DNA of 64,000 nt, from assembly GCA_014526335.1 (NCBI GenBank), contig JACTAT010000058.1, positions 3,038,780-3,102,779 of the forward strand. Direction: 5' to 3'. Source of the stretch: Chrysaora quinquecirrha (lineage: Eukaryota > Cnidaria > Scyphozoa > Semaeostomeae > Pelagiidae). Below are positions 25,020 to 37,100 of this stretch, in pieces; the first letter of the stretch is position 1; every line of letters starts with the position of its first letter. Both the position numbers and the translations under genes were made by a program. The notes below the pieces were generated by a model. That model was not told the DNA's origin. It made no database searches and saw only the letters and a program-made list of their open reading frames with translations.

Positions 25020-25431
25020 CAACCTCGTCCCCAGGGTGAATAGGCCTCTACGTGAAACTCCGCTGTCCATATTCGACCCTGGTATCGGCCTTGTCTATTC
25101 GCAATTTGATTGGCTGTTCAAACAATAGAAATTTAAAGTGACGTCACAGTTTCTTCAAAATTTCACACCAGAATAGGCCGAAAAATATGTAAAAAACATC
25201 TATAAAACCAAAAATGATGCTACATGAGATATTGTATCTTGCCTTACAGTTATCAATGAAATTCTTTGCATTCCTTTCTAAGAACATCTACTTTCGGAAT
25301 CTACATCTTGTTTTTATGCCGAGGCCAAAATTGCCAGTATTTTGGCAGAACTTGTGGCCGGTACTAGGGCCAAAATCGATTTGACGATTAAGATTCGAGG
25401 AAATTCGATTTGGAGCCTGGGGATGAGGTTG
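25020..25431. mobile_element. MITE-like element, CAACCTCGTCCCCAGG ends
   Basis: The left end CAACCTCGTCCCCAGG (25020-25035) is mirrored by CCTGGGGATGAGGTTG (25416-25431) with one mismatch. The interior has GAATAGGCC and GGCCTATTCGCAAT words. Non-coding, about 410 bp. Confidence 0.65.
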
Positions 25432-27447
25432 GGAATACAATACTTTGTACACAGATTTATTTCATTTGAAATTGTTTACATCTTATAATAAATGTACTTT
25501 TCTCTAAAGATTCTCTGTTCAATTTACCCATAAATCTTTTCCTTTTAGTCAAATTAATCGCAAGATAAGAAATTTCACCGCTTTTGGCAATCTCATAAAG
25601 CAATATTTGGTCTTGGGTGCGCAAGACACAGATAATGATATTTCGCTTTAGACGTTTTTTTCGATCTGTTTTGTAACTCTTTTACATATAATTAGGCTAT
25701 TCAGGGCTGCAAATGTTATATAGCATTTCAAGCTTTTTGGCAGATGATTTCTGTTCAACCTGACAGCTTGAACGCTAAAAGATCAAATCTCCTACCTACT
25801 TGTAAGTATGTTCTTTCTTAATTTGTTTGCAGCAAAACTTTTATGTTATATATGTTATATAATTTCAGCATAACTGACACTGAAAGATTCCTCAAAATCT
25901 CTTCCCTCAAGCCTGAAACAGATATTTGTTTGCTTATGTGATCAGCGCTAGCGCTAGTAGCGCTGTTCAGCGGCAGCGCCGAATCGAATCCTCGATCGAA
26001 CCTCTTCTTTTCTCTTCTACCCTTCCTCAGACGGAGGTATTACTTTTGCTAAAGCACGCGATAAGCTGAAACACTCGCTGAAACATGTTTCATAGAAGCA
26101 AAGCGCTTTTACCCATATCTATCCGTTACTAGCTATTCGACCCCGCTTCATAAAATCCAGTAACCGTTAGAAAAGCCAGATGTGGGATGTGACAGGTTTT
26201 TCAGGAGTATAGCATTAAATTTAACCGTCTTTTATTAAACTTCTTCCGTCTCTGCCGATCTCTGCGGTGCGATGCGAAGGTCAGGTCAAAATCCTGGTCA
26301 AAATCGTCGCTCGTCATCCACGAGCAACCATGGAAACAAAAGTGAAAACAAAGCCCAGCCCAACCCCATCCCCAGTTTATGAAAGCTTGGTCTACTAATT
26401 CCTAGGGAGTACTAAAAATAATTTGGGTACTGGGGACATGCCGCCCAAAAGGGCATCGTTTTTCATGGTTTTGGATAAAAATGGATCCAAGCTTTCTGAA
26501 AATTGGTATAAATATGGGCATTGGTTTATCGATAATCAGTACAAACTTTATCAAAAACTGTCTTATTTTCGTTTGCTTTCACTTTTCTTGGTGAAGTTTG
26601 ATTCGAAATGACGTATTATAGTACATTTAAGCATATATGGCATTGTAGGAGTTAATGTTTTGACATAATTGTTGGTATACATTTTCAGGAATGTGGTATA
26701 AATATGGGTAGGCATTTTTATTCTTGGGCCGCACAACCCTATCCGGAACTAAGTTAACTGACCTCCCCCTCCTTAATCTTTGTCAATAGAATTTTATAGA
26801 AAAGCTATGGCTATAGTCCAATCTCTACCACTATTAAGGAAAAAGATGATACCTAACAAAAGTCAAGTGTAACCAATTAAAGCGTTTCGGCCACGCCACA
26901 TAAGTTGCACCTTGAGCAAAATGTATTTGCCGTCCATGGTCTTTGCGTCTTCGCCCCATTTGAGCTTTCAAGAGGCGAGAAATTGGTGCATAAGACAGAA
27001 AGGTCTAGAAAGCTAGCCCTGCATGCAAATGTTTTATATTTACTGTCTTACTGGCTGAGCCTGAGCGCTCGGCTCAGCGACAGGGCGATGCGGCAGACAT
27101 CAGTTTGTTGTTGCATTGACCTTGGCTGTAGGAAGGAGATGATATTACTTATTTTTGGGGCGAAATTCGCAATGTCAGCAACGGCTATCTACCTGTTTAC
27201 AGTACTCAACTCCAAGTCAGATTTCTGGATTGAGTTTTCTGGCATTAAAGGGCCCCTCCAGTCAACAAGTATATAGTGGCACTCAGTGGCACAACTCCGG
27301 ACGGAGTTTTAGAGCTTAAAATCGGGTATAATAAGAATTAATTACAATTTTCTGGCATGTTTCCCTTAATAATAATAATGTTTATTACACATTTACAGTA
27401 ATTGCACGAATTGTTACTGCACGAACTGTAACACACTAGTGTTGTTA

Positions 27448-27892
27448 GGGGGCCTTTTATAGGTTTGCGGCTTCGCGGCTTCGACCCCTATTTTGCGTGC
27501 GGTTTACGGATTTGGCAATGATTTTGCTACGGTTTGCGGCCTCAGAAAAAGTTGCGGCTTGCGTCTTTCGCTGTGTTTGGCCTCGGTTTACGGCTTTGTG
27601 AATGCGGCTGCGGCTTTTATCGAATAAACGGCCAGCGGCTATGTTCTGAATTTCATAACAGATGTGCTGAAAAGGGCTCTGTGCCGCTAGAAAATGTAAT
27701 GGGTGAGTACAGTAACCAGGGAAGTAACCAAGTAACCGGATTAATGTTGATTGACAATTTAAAGTTAATGAGGAGGAGTGGAAGTCTAAACAATAGCGCC
27801 CGCGGCTTGGCAATTAATTTCATCGCGGATTGCGGCTTTGAGCTAAATTTTTTGCGGTTTCGCGGCTTCTGGACCCCCTATAATAGGCCCCC
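27448..27892. mobile_element. MITE-like element with 6-bp target duplication
   Basis: The left end GGGGGCCTTTTATAGG and right end CCTATAATAGGCCCCC are near-perfect inverted repeats. The element is flanked on both sides by TTGTTA (27442-27447 and 27893-27898), a probable target-site duplication. The interior is rich in GCGGCTTCG/GCGGCTTTG words repeated many times in both halves. An open frame read across it is not a gene. Confidence 0.82.
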
Positions 27893-28149
27893 TTGTTATG
27901 CATTTCTCGATTTTTTTAAATGAATGACGAATTCATAAAGAATTCGGCATTTTCTGCATGCCCGTATAATTTGCGTCAAAGGTTACTCATTGTTGTCATG
28001 TTGTTTATCGCTCTTTTGTTTACAGAACAATAAATAATAGCTGGTTTATTTCCACAAAGGATTACGTTCGAATAAACAAAGCCATTTGTTAAAACAAAAG
28101 AGAACACATTTCAGAGGACAATAGCTAAACAATAGAAAGACAACGTGAA

Positions 28150-31100
28150 ATGAGACCTGAGGCGCCAATAACAATCCGACCATTGTCCCCTCGGCTCGCT
28201 TCACTGGAAAGATCCTTATCGAAGAAGGATCAGATAGCGACTGACCAACACCCAAAGCCAGACAAAGACGTTAATTTATCACCCAGGATACTAACCAAAA
28301 CGCAAGATTTTGGCCTTGACGATAGAGACCATTTGAGTTTACCTACTTTCACGTTTTTGATGAGCCTAGAGCCTCGCCAATACCCTTCTCATCAGAGGCA
28401 GCTGTTGCAGTGAATAAAGGTCTTCAAATGGACACCCGTAAAGAGATGGAAGAAACACTGGAAAGTGCTGAGAATCACAGGATTGAAAACGGGGGAGATT
28501 CAAAGAGTGGTGTTGTGAAGAACAACAACCCTGAATCTGGCTTCCGTGATGATAAGCAATCAGGAAAGAAAGAAACAGGTAAATTACGGTTTCCATCACC
28601 CAGCAGGATTCCACGATTGTCGTTGTTGAAAGATCAAAATAGTAACATCATTGTGAAAAATAACACAGAAAAACCAAAAGAAAACGTAGGAAATTCCACG
28701 CTCAATAATTCAGACTCAACAGACGCCGAGCCTTTGTCTCCTCACTCAACGAGAAGTGAGAAAAGTACAGCAATAAACAGTGAAGTTTCATCAAAGGAAG
28801 CCAATGTTAGAGACGCAGTTATTGACAACAACATGGATCGTGGTAAACCACTTCTTCTCGCCAACATGCCAAAAAAATTAAAAGAAGAAGCCGTTTTGAG
28901 AACATTTGCCTCGAATCTCAAACTAGCTTCATCAACATCGAAGGCTTTCAGCGTTCCCAAACGACAGCCTGTAGATGGAAGGTTATCAGCAGACAGCGGC
29001 AGAGAAAGTTTTGGTGCTGAACATGAGGAAGAAAGGCCTAAACTATACCGTTTCGACTCGATTTCTTCCATCTCCAGCACTGGAAGCACTGCTCGTGGAA
29101 CGGGAAATAATTCTCAGTTGAAACCTTGGACTTTGCATATGGTTGCTGAGTCCATTAAAAAACGAAGACAAAATGCTGCTGTGGAAGGAAAGAAATCTCT
29201 CAATGAGTTGGTAAGCTTCATAGAAATCCTTTGTTGACATAAAATTTTATCTCTTGAAAGTATCGTAACTTGTATGTTTGCTTGACTAATATTTTGATTT
29301 AAAAACACTCATTATTTCTTTTATTAAATTAATTCCTGGCTTTGAGGAAATTGAAAAAATAAGCAACTGCAAATACTCAGATAGTAAATAATTGGGAAAT
29401 TAATCCCACTTAAATTTATTTTTGATCCTTTTTTGTCGTGAAGTCGTTGAAGTTTTAAAATGCAAATTGATAAAAATAATAGAATTTGAAAGATTTATAG
29501 GCAACTTTCTTCTGATCTTTAATCTCGGAGAAGTGCTTATCAAAGTAAGATTTTACAGGTAAAATCTTAGGGCCTATATTAAACTCCACAACAAAAACTG
29601 TTATGAAGATACTGTATGTACAAATGCCCACACTGTAGAAAATGGCCTCCACAGAAAACAGGTGGAAGCAATAGGGTTTTCACCCGATTTTCATCTAGAT
29701 TTTTATGCATTCATCAAAGATTACAGAATATCAAAAGATTTAAATATTGGGATATTTTGTTTCAGAAATGTTCAGAACTTTGACCTCACATTTAATAAAT
29801 TATGATCTTGATCAAACATATTGACAAAAATACTTTATTTGATGACCTCTAGTCTATATCCCAATATGTACATTATATTCACCATACTTTGTAATTTTCA
29901 TTCTGACCTTTCTGGGAGAGTTTCTACCTTGGTTTCTACTGCCCTGATTCTTAATTAAATTACCCCAAGAGCTACCTCATTACTTTAAGGCCTTTCTACA
30001 TCAGAGGAGAGGAGATTGGGTACAAATGCCTAAGTGGTTCTCTATCACCTTAGTGTGCCTTGAATAATTCCCCACGCGTTTGAAAACAATTTGTTTTCGG
30101 TGTTTTGTTCTAAATTCGTAAGTTACCGAGTGGCCGAAAGTTTGGAAATGATTTTCAGTATAACAAAAACACAAAAAGTACCTGTTTCTGTCTAATCATA
30201 TGTTGCTATGGTGACGGATCACTTAACCATTCAAGAAAGACCAAATGGAGAGTCGCACCAACAGGAGGCAAATAAGTAGGATAACCTCGCCATAAAACTT
30301 AACCAGAATCAAATTTCGTTGCATCGAATGCAGTCAATTTTCCAGGTACCGTTTCGTTTAATTAAATCATTCAATTTCAATCATTAAAGTATTTAAATTT
30401 AAATCATAAGTATTTAAATCGTAAAAGATTTGCGAACAAACCAAAAGTCCGAAGTTATCTGCCCGATTGTCCCCCGATAGTTTTTCGGTCCTAGTTTATC
30501 GGTGATAAATGTTTTGCGTGTCAACCTTTGACAAGGTCTTTTAAGCCGAGTTTTATTCAAGGTGGCTAATACTAGCGCTGTAATGACCCTTCAAGAAAAC
30601 ATTCATTTTAACGTGTTTCTTGATTCATACAAATCACAAATTGAGTACCTAACAGACATATAAGAATTTGTTCCTCCACCAAAAATTTAGGGGACTAGCG
30701 CTGCTAGCTTCAATACGAACGGATACTTATATACTCTTCAATTCTTTTTTCGTTCAGGACACATTAAAGGCAAAGTTAGAACAATCACAAGCTAAATCAT
30801 TACGTCTTGAAGCTGAACTCGATCCAATGAGAGAGAAAATCAGAAGATATGAAGGTAGCGAAATTAATCATTTCATTGGTACTCTCATTTAGCCTTGTTT
30901 CCATTAAATCGTAGAGGGATCGGGGATCTGAAGAGGATCGGCGACCGTCTGCGTTGCCTTTCCGATTCAAAAGAAACGTGGTCTCACGATCATGGCGACT
31001 GTAAGCGATCGTTATTCGAGAGCATTGGGAGATTTCCCGATCATTAAGACTATACCGATCAAAGATGTAATTTATAGAAACACAGATCGCAGACGATCGG

Positions 31101-34100
31101 CATCTAAAATGCAAAATGTGAGTTAGTAGAATTGAGCTGTCCCTGTTTTGGTCACAAGATCTGCACCGTGAAGGCTGAATCGCATATCGCAGACAGTCGC
31201 CGACGTGTAAGGCCTCTTTTAAGGGATCTTTACTGAATGGGCATTGTATTGTTGTTTTAAGAAAAGGGACAAAAGGCTATTGTTCAGAACAGAAGGAGAG
31301 GAGAGGGAATTGAGTGGGCACTGCCCCCCCCCCTAGTTAGTATGTAAAAAGAGGCCTTGAGTATGGAAAAACTCGCATGAAATCGTAGATGGAAGATGGA
31401 CGAAAGGATCGGTGATGATCTTAGACGGTGGAAGATCTTTCTACGATTTAATGGAAAACTGGGTAAACAGACGTTCCACTGGAATACACGTATAGTTTAA
31501 TTATTTTATGGAAACTTGGCCTGGTCCTGGTGCAAACCAATAACTTGCTGATAAAGTTTCTTAAACGATACTTTTATTAATACTATGGTCGTTTTCAGGA
31601 ATAATCGAAAGCCTTGAAGACAAAGTTGAAGAAAGCAAGCAAGAAATGTTATTGAAAGAGAGATCACGTCTTGCTGCCATTGACAAATTGGAGAGAGAAT
31701 ACAGCAAACAACTCCAAGACGAAAGAACTGCGAAGGAGGATATTGAAGATGAACTTAGAGACGAGATAAGAAAATATCAAAACGAGGTTTGTAATCCTAA
31801 CAATAATAATGCTTAAACCAGCCTTCGTAGACCTTTACGAAAAATGGCTGCCATTATGGAAACTTTTCACAATTTCGAGATACAGAGTTTTCGATACCAA
31901 ATGGGTATTAAGAAAATTTAGTGTAGATGCAAATTTTTACTATCTTTGCGCTTCTATTATTGGTTTTTTGAGCGTTAGAAGTTCATTATTTTATAAGGGC
32001 TTTCATCTCCAGTTGCTTTTCACATTCAAACCCTTTTAGTATCGGAAAATTTGAAGGCTCATAAAGTCAATAGCACAATTGCTAGGACAGTAAAACTTTG
32101 TATCTAGCCTAGGTCGTGGATGATTTATTCGCCCTTTATACCCCTTTACCATACTCGATATCTTCTCGATAAAAGTTTTGAAAAATTTCAATCTAGGCGG
32201 CCTTTCGTCGAAATTGTCTCTATATCGCTACCCAAGCTTTAATGCCAAAATTTTACAGAAACATTCAATAGTGTTATAATGGGGTTTGAATGTAGCTTTA
32301 GTTCTAGATATTTCCTCTTCCTCGCGTAACATGGATGATGGACGAGGAATTTTGTCTTGAAAGGGTGAATGAAAGTAGAGTTGAATGAATGAAAAGAAAT
32401 AAATGCAGCTTTCTTTTTATTTGTACAAGCAAAGTAACGTTTAAGCCGGTGCGTCTTAGACGAGCAAAACAAGCACAAACTCTTGATAAAAACCGAAATA
32501 ATGTGCAAGAAAAAACCAAACAGATTCCGCAGATTAGAATGTATTTTGTGGTTTCAATTCTATTACACAATATTTGATATCATAAAAAATATTTTTTCTT
32601 TTAAAATTCATTAATTGTTATGATTTTTGTTTAAAAGATAATTATTGATTTTTTCTTCTTATTTATTCTTAAAACTTTATGTTTATGTATAACTTCACTT
32701 CGTTATCTGAAAATTATAGAAAATTTGAGCAAGTTCCTTGTCCATTTAAGATTTAAGTCTAATCGAGAGTGTCTCAAGATTTTTCCTTTTGCTATTAATT
32801 ACATTTTACAAGAGAATAAGAATAACGTGTATGGTGTGTTTGTTTCCTTAGACGAAGTCATACAAAAAACTTGCCGACGAACTGGAAGATAGCCTCGCTA
32901 TGCTAAAAGAAAGCTCTGTTGTTGATGAAGAAAATAGCCCAATGGCCAAGCAGCTAGCTAGTCTACGGGTAAGTGGAGGTTCCATTAAATTTAATTGTCA
33001 CAGTGAAAACATACGCTGTTTTCATTTGGGAAACTCGCATACCCTGGTAGGCAACATGATTTTGCTTATGACTTGATCGAAAACTTCCATAGATACTTTT
33101 TGAAGATAGACATTTTTATCATAGCCCTCTAATGCCTATGTAGCCGTGTAGCTTTTCTGTACAGAAATGGTTGTTATACTTCCTTCAACGAGAATGAGGC
33201 TCGAGTTATCAGAAGACAAATGGGCGAAAGGAGATAACTAATCGTTATCAAGAATACACTGTTATTTTGTACTTTACTACTGGGTTCCGTCCTTTAATAG
33301 TGGCAGCGAGCTCTTTCTGCACAGTGAATACTTTATCATTATCTATTCTTTATCTTTTAATTCTGTACCACGTAATGACTTTATGTCTTTTTGCAGCAAG
33401 AGCTTGTTAAAGTTCGAGAAGTGCTTTCAACGAGTGAAAAGGAACGTTTGAATGAAAGAAAAGAGAAACTGTCTGCACTGCAAAATATGATCAAATTAAC
33501 CAAAGCAAAATCAGATATCGAAGAGGAATTGGATGAGAGGAAAAAAGCAGACACGAAAGAAAGCAGTGAAAAGGTAATTTAGTATTCTAGATTGCTAATT
33601 TTGTAGTATGGTGTTGGCCGAAAAAGGTAAAAGGGTGAAGGGTTTAAACATTTTTGGGCTCATATGCAATCATTTCTTCAATTAAACTTATTCCATGAGC
33701 CATAGTGTTCACTTCTTATGCCAATATGATATAGATAGGTCGCTCAGGACTACTCTGAACATTAGGCCATCAAATTGAATTTTTGTCATATATATGGTTG
33801 CTGCTGTTGCTTAAGGCTGCCGATAATGTTTGCGAAAAGTGGGACTTATATATAATGAGTCTAGGTCTTCGATATACTAATTTTGCTGTCGGTATTTAGC
33901 GGGAAAGTCCGCCATTCCTATTTTGAATATCTTTTGCCTGGTCAACTGGACATATGCTGATACATGATATATATTCATCATAAGTGGAATACCACAATTG
34001 TTAAAATTGCCTTGACTGGGATTCGAACCAGTGACCTTCTGGACAACAAGCCAGTTGACTACTCCACTGCACATAACAGTGCAATGAAGTAGCCAGACTA

Positions 34101-37100
34101 ACTCGAGGTCCTTCCAGCCACATGTCTCTTCCACAGCCAAGGTGTTTCTTTGTGTTTCGGCTTAAAGCCTTCATCAGAGCATAGAACATATAGTGAACTG
34201 GACATATGCTGACAAATGATATATATTCATCATAAGTGGGCTACCACAATTGTTTCGCCTGGTCATACAAGTCGCTCGCGTTGTCTTCTATTATTTCAGC
34301 TGTAGCGTAATCGGAGATCTAACACTGGAGGGGCAACAGGAGCTACTGAGCTGAGAGTAAATAAGGGCGTCAGAATCTGACGTAGCACTGAATCTCTGAA
34401 GTAGATCATATAATGATACTTCCACCCGGCAGTGATGCTACTGTGGCTTGGGCTCGATCCCCGAGCCTCACTGACCTCCTTAAACCACAAGCAAATTGGA
34501 TTAGACCTTGACTCAAGAGCACCTTCCTTTCACCCATGAATATATCTTTGGTTGTATATGTTTAAATTCGCTTGATTTTTTATCTCTTTCTGAATTTTTA
34601 ACTCTTTTCATCAGTACATGCAGCTGAGTGGAAAGTTAGCAGTTTCTGAGCTTAAGTTGAAGAAATTAAGAACTGATATGTCAACAGAGATTGAACAATT
34701 GCAGAAGAAACATATGGAAGAAATGCGAGAATTGAGCGTAAGATCATGTTTAAATTTTTTTACCTCTTAACATTTTCATTCGTCTATGTGATGGTAATCT
34801 TACAAAATACATTGAAAATTTCCTATAATGTTGGATTAAGCTTGGAATTGGGCGTAAAAACAAAAGTAATCTGATTTTTGCGGACTTGTGTATTCGTGCA
34901 AAAATACTGATGAACCATGACGGACGTTGAGGGGACTTAAGGCCCATTTCGACTTGGTTTGCATTCGCTGTTGCTGTTCGCTAGCCTTAATAAAATGGCG
35001 AAAGCGAAGCGCTTTTGATTTCCGCTGCAAGTCCAGCTAAAGCTTTAGCAAAAGTTTAACTTTTTTATCACCTAAAATTGATCACGAAGGCTGTATTCTG
35101 TTGGCAAGCAAGCGGCGAACTGCAAATTCGCTAGCGAACAGCGAATGCGAACGAAGTGGATATAGGCCTTTAAACGTTGGTGGGACATTGACGGGACTAT
35201 TCTCTATCTCAGCAAAAACGCCATTTTTACAGAGTGCGTCTGCCTTCAGTTCCCAAATGAGTTTCAGCAAAATCTTCATTGCTTTTTCAGAAATCTCATG
35301 AAAAGGCAATCAGCTCAACAAAACAAGAATTAGAATCAGCGAATGAGAAATTGAAGATTCTTGAAGAGAAGAACCGGCCTGGTTCCCCTGGAAAGAACTT
35401 GCCGTATCATGGAAGATGGTCTGCGATGAGATCGGAAAATAGAAAGGTTTGTTGCATACAACTCTTGATTTGATTTGATTCGAAAGTAGTTGGTGTTGCT
35501 CAATACAGTGTTGAAATGAGATAAAGAGTGTTGTCGAAATTGCCCACATACACTCTTTTTTTAATAAGCAACTGGTCAATAAGCAAGTAAGGGCTGAGAT
35601 TTGCTCAAATTTTTGGTCGAAATCCCTATTTTTATACAATACAACATTGCAAACTTGTCAATTACATTGAACAGCATGAAAGGAACCAGAAAAAGAGTTT
35701 TTAGGGGGTCCCAGTCATTCTGTGAGGGCTGAAAGACCAGATACGTAAAGCAACTTCGAGGGCTGGACCGGTAGTCAAGTTGCTTATTTAAAAAAAGTGT
35801 GTACTCTACCCTATAAAGATACGGGGGATGTTCAAAAATGCCCTAATGAGTGGAGCTTACTTAAATGATTATTGCTTTCCAAATGTCGAAGCGTGAACTT
35901 GTAATAAGGTATAAAAATTGGTACAAATCTCTGTGACTTTTCTATAAAAGTAATTTGGATGAAGGTAGCTTATCACAGCAGATTTTCCCGTTATTTTTTT
36001 TGCCTTTTCCCAAGCATTATGAAGTGAAAGAAAGGTCTGAAAGGTAGAGGAGCAAACTAGGCTGTAGGTGTGATGGATGTACGAATATTGCCGTATCAAG
36101 CAAGCTTAAGAATCAGTATGCGCTGTCTTAATAGACAGATGCTTAAATCATCTTCAATGCAAAGATATTCAAATAAGGAAACTAAGGAAACTGTCGAAAC
36201 TGAGGGAACTGTTGAAAGATATTCAAAATAGGAATGACGGGCTTTCCCGCTAATTTCCGACAGCAAAATTTCAAAATTTAATGTTAGCATAAAAGGTTCT
36301 TAAAGCTACTTTAAGGTTCTTTCGTGGAGTTTTGCTTGATCATCTGGTTGTAAACTTTGAAAACTATCTCTTTTCTCTTTTAGCATCTTTCAGAAATGAA
36401 GGAGATTATTTCTGAACTAGACAAAGAAGGATTGGGTCCTGATAAATGTTCTTCAGATGAAGTGGTTCGTGTTTTATACACAAGACAGAAAGAAGTTTCT
36501 GAAAAGCTCAAGGAAGCTGAAGATATTTTGTCTGCTTGCAAAAACGGTGATCCAAGACCCGTTATACAGGTAAAAGCAATTTCAGTAAAAGATTTTTTAG
36601 GTATGCGCACGGGAGTAGGGATGGCCAAGGGATTCCAAGACCCTGTTCTTAAGGTAGCAACAATTTCAATAACAGACATTCATCTGCGCATGGAAAAAGG
36701 GACGAGGCAGGGGGGGGGGGTCAAAGACCCGTTATTCATGGAGCAGCTATTCCAGTAAAAGATATTTGTATATGCATTTGAAAGGGACGAGCGAGGGGGA
36801 GGGGCTTACTCCTGTAGTAGGATGCTGGCCTTGGTTATGAATGTCATGTTAAGTGAAAATTTTAAGTGAAAACTCTCCTTTTCCTTATTTGTTAAAAGTC
36901 TGACTTACTGGGTGATTTATTGCCCTCAACTGTTATTTGCATGTCTTAGTTTTAATTTTCAAGACCAGAATGTCTGTTGTTGCTCTCCGACGTTTTTGTT
37001 TGAGAGAGCTATACAAATGGCATGTGGTTGGTTTTTATGAAGTATTTTGCCCTGGTGTGTTTCGTGCTTCTTATGGATGATGCCCTGATTGTTGGGTAAT

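Larger units (their letters stand above)
24914..28149. other. Intergenic region with two MITE-like elements
   Basis: About 3.2 kb without a supported gene. It holds the inverted-repeat elements at 25020-25431 and 27448-27892 and a GCGCTAGCGCTAG-type palindromic stretch near 25945. The last few hundred bases are presumably the promoter and 5' UTR of the coiled-coil gene. Short open frames at 26423-26611 and 26905-27276 show no family resemblance. Confidence 0.55.

Noticed and set aside
28366..29652. Minus-strand open frames opposite exon 1 of the coiled-coil gene
   Set aside because: They are complements of a confirmed coding exon with biased composition and have no features of their own.
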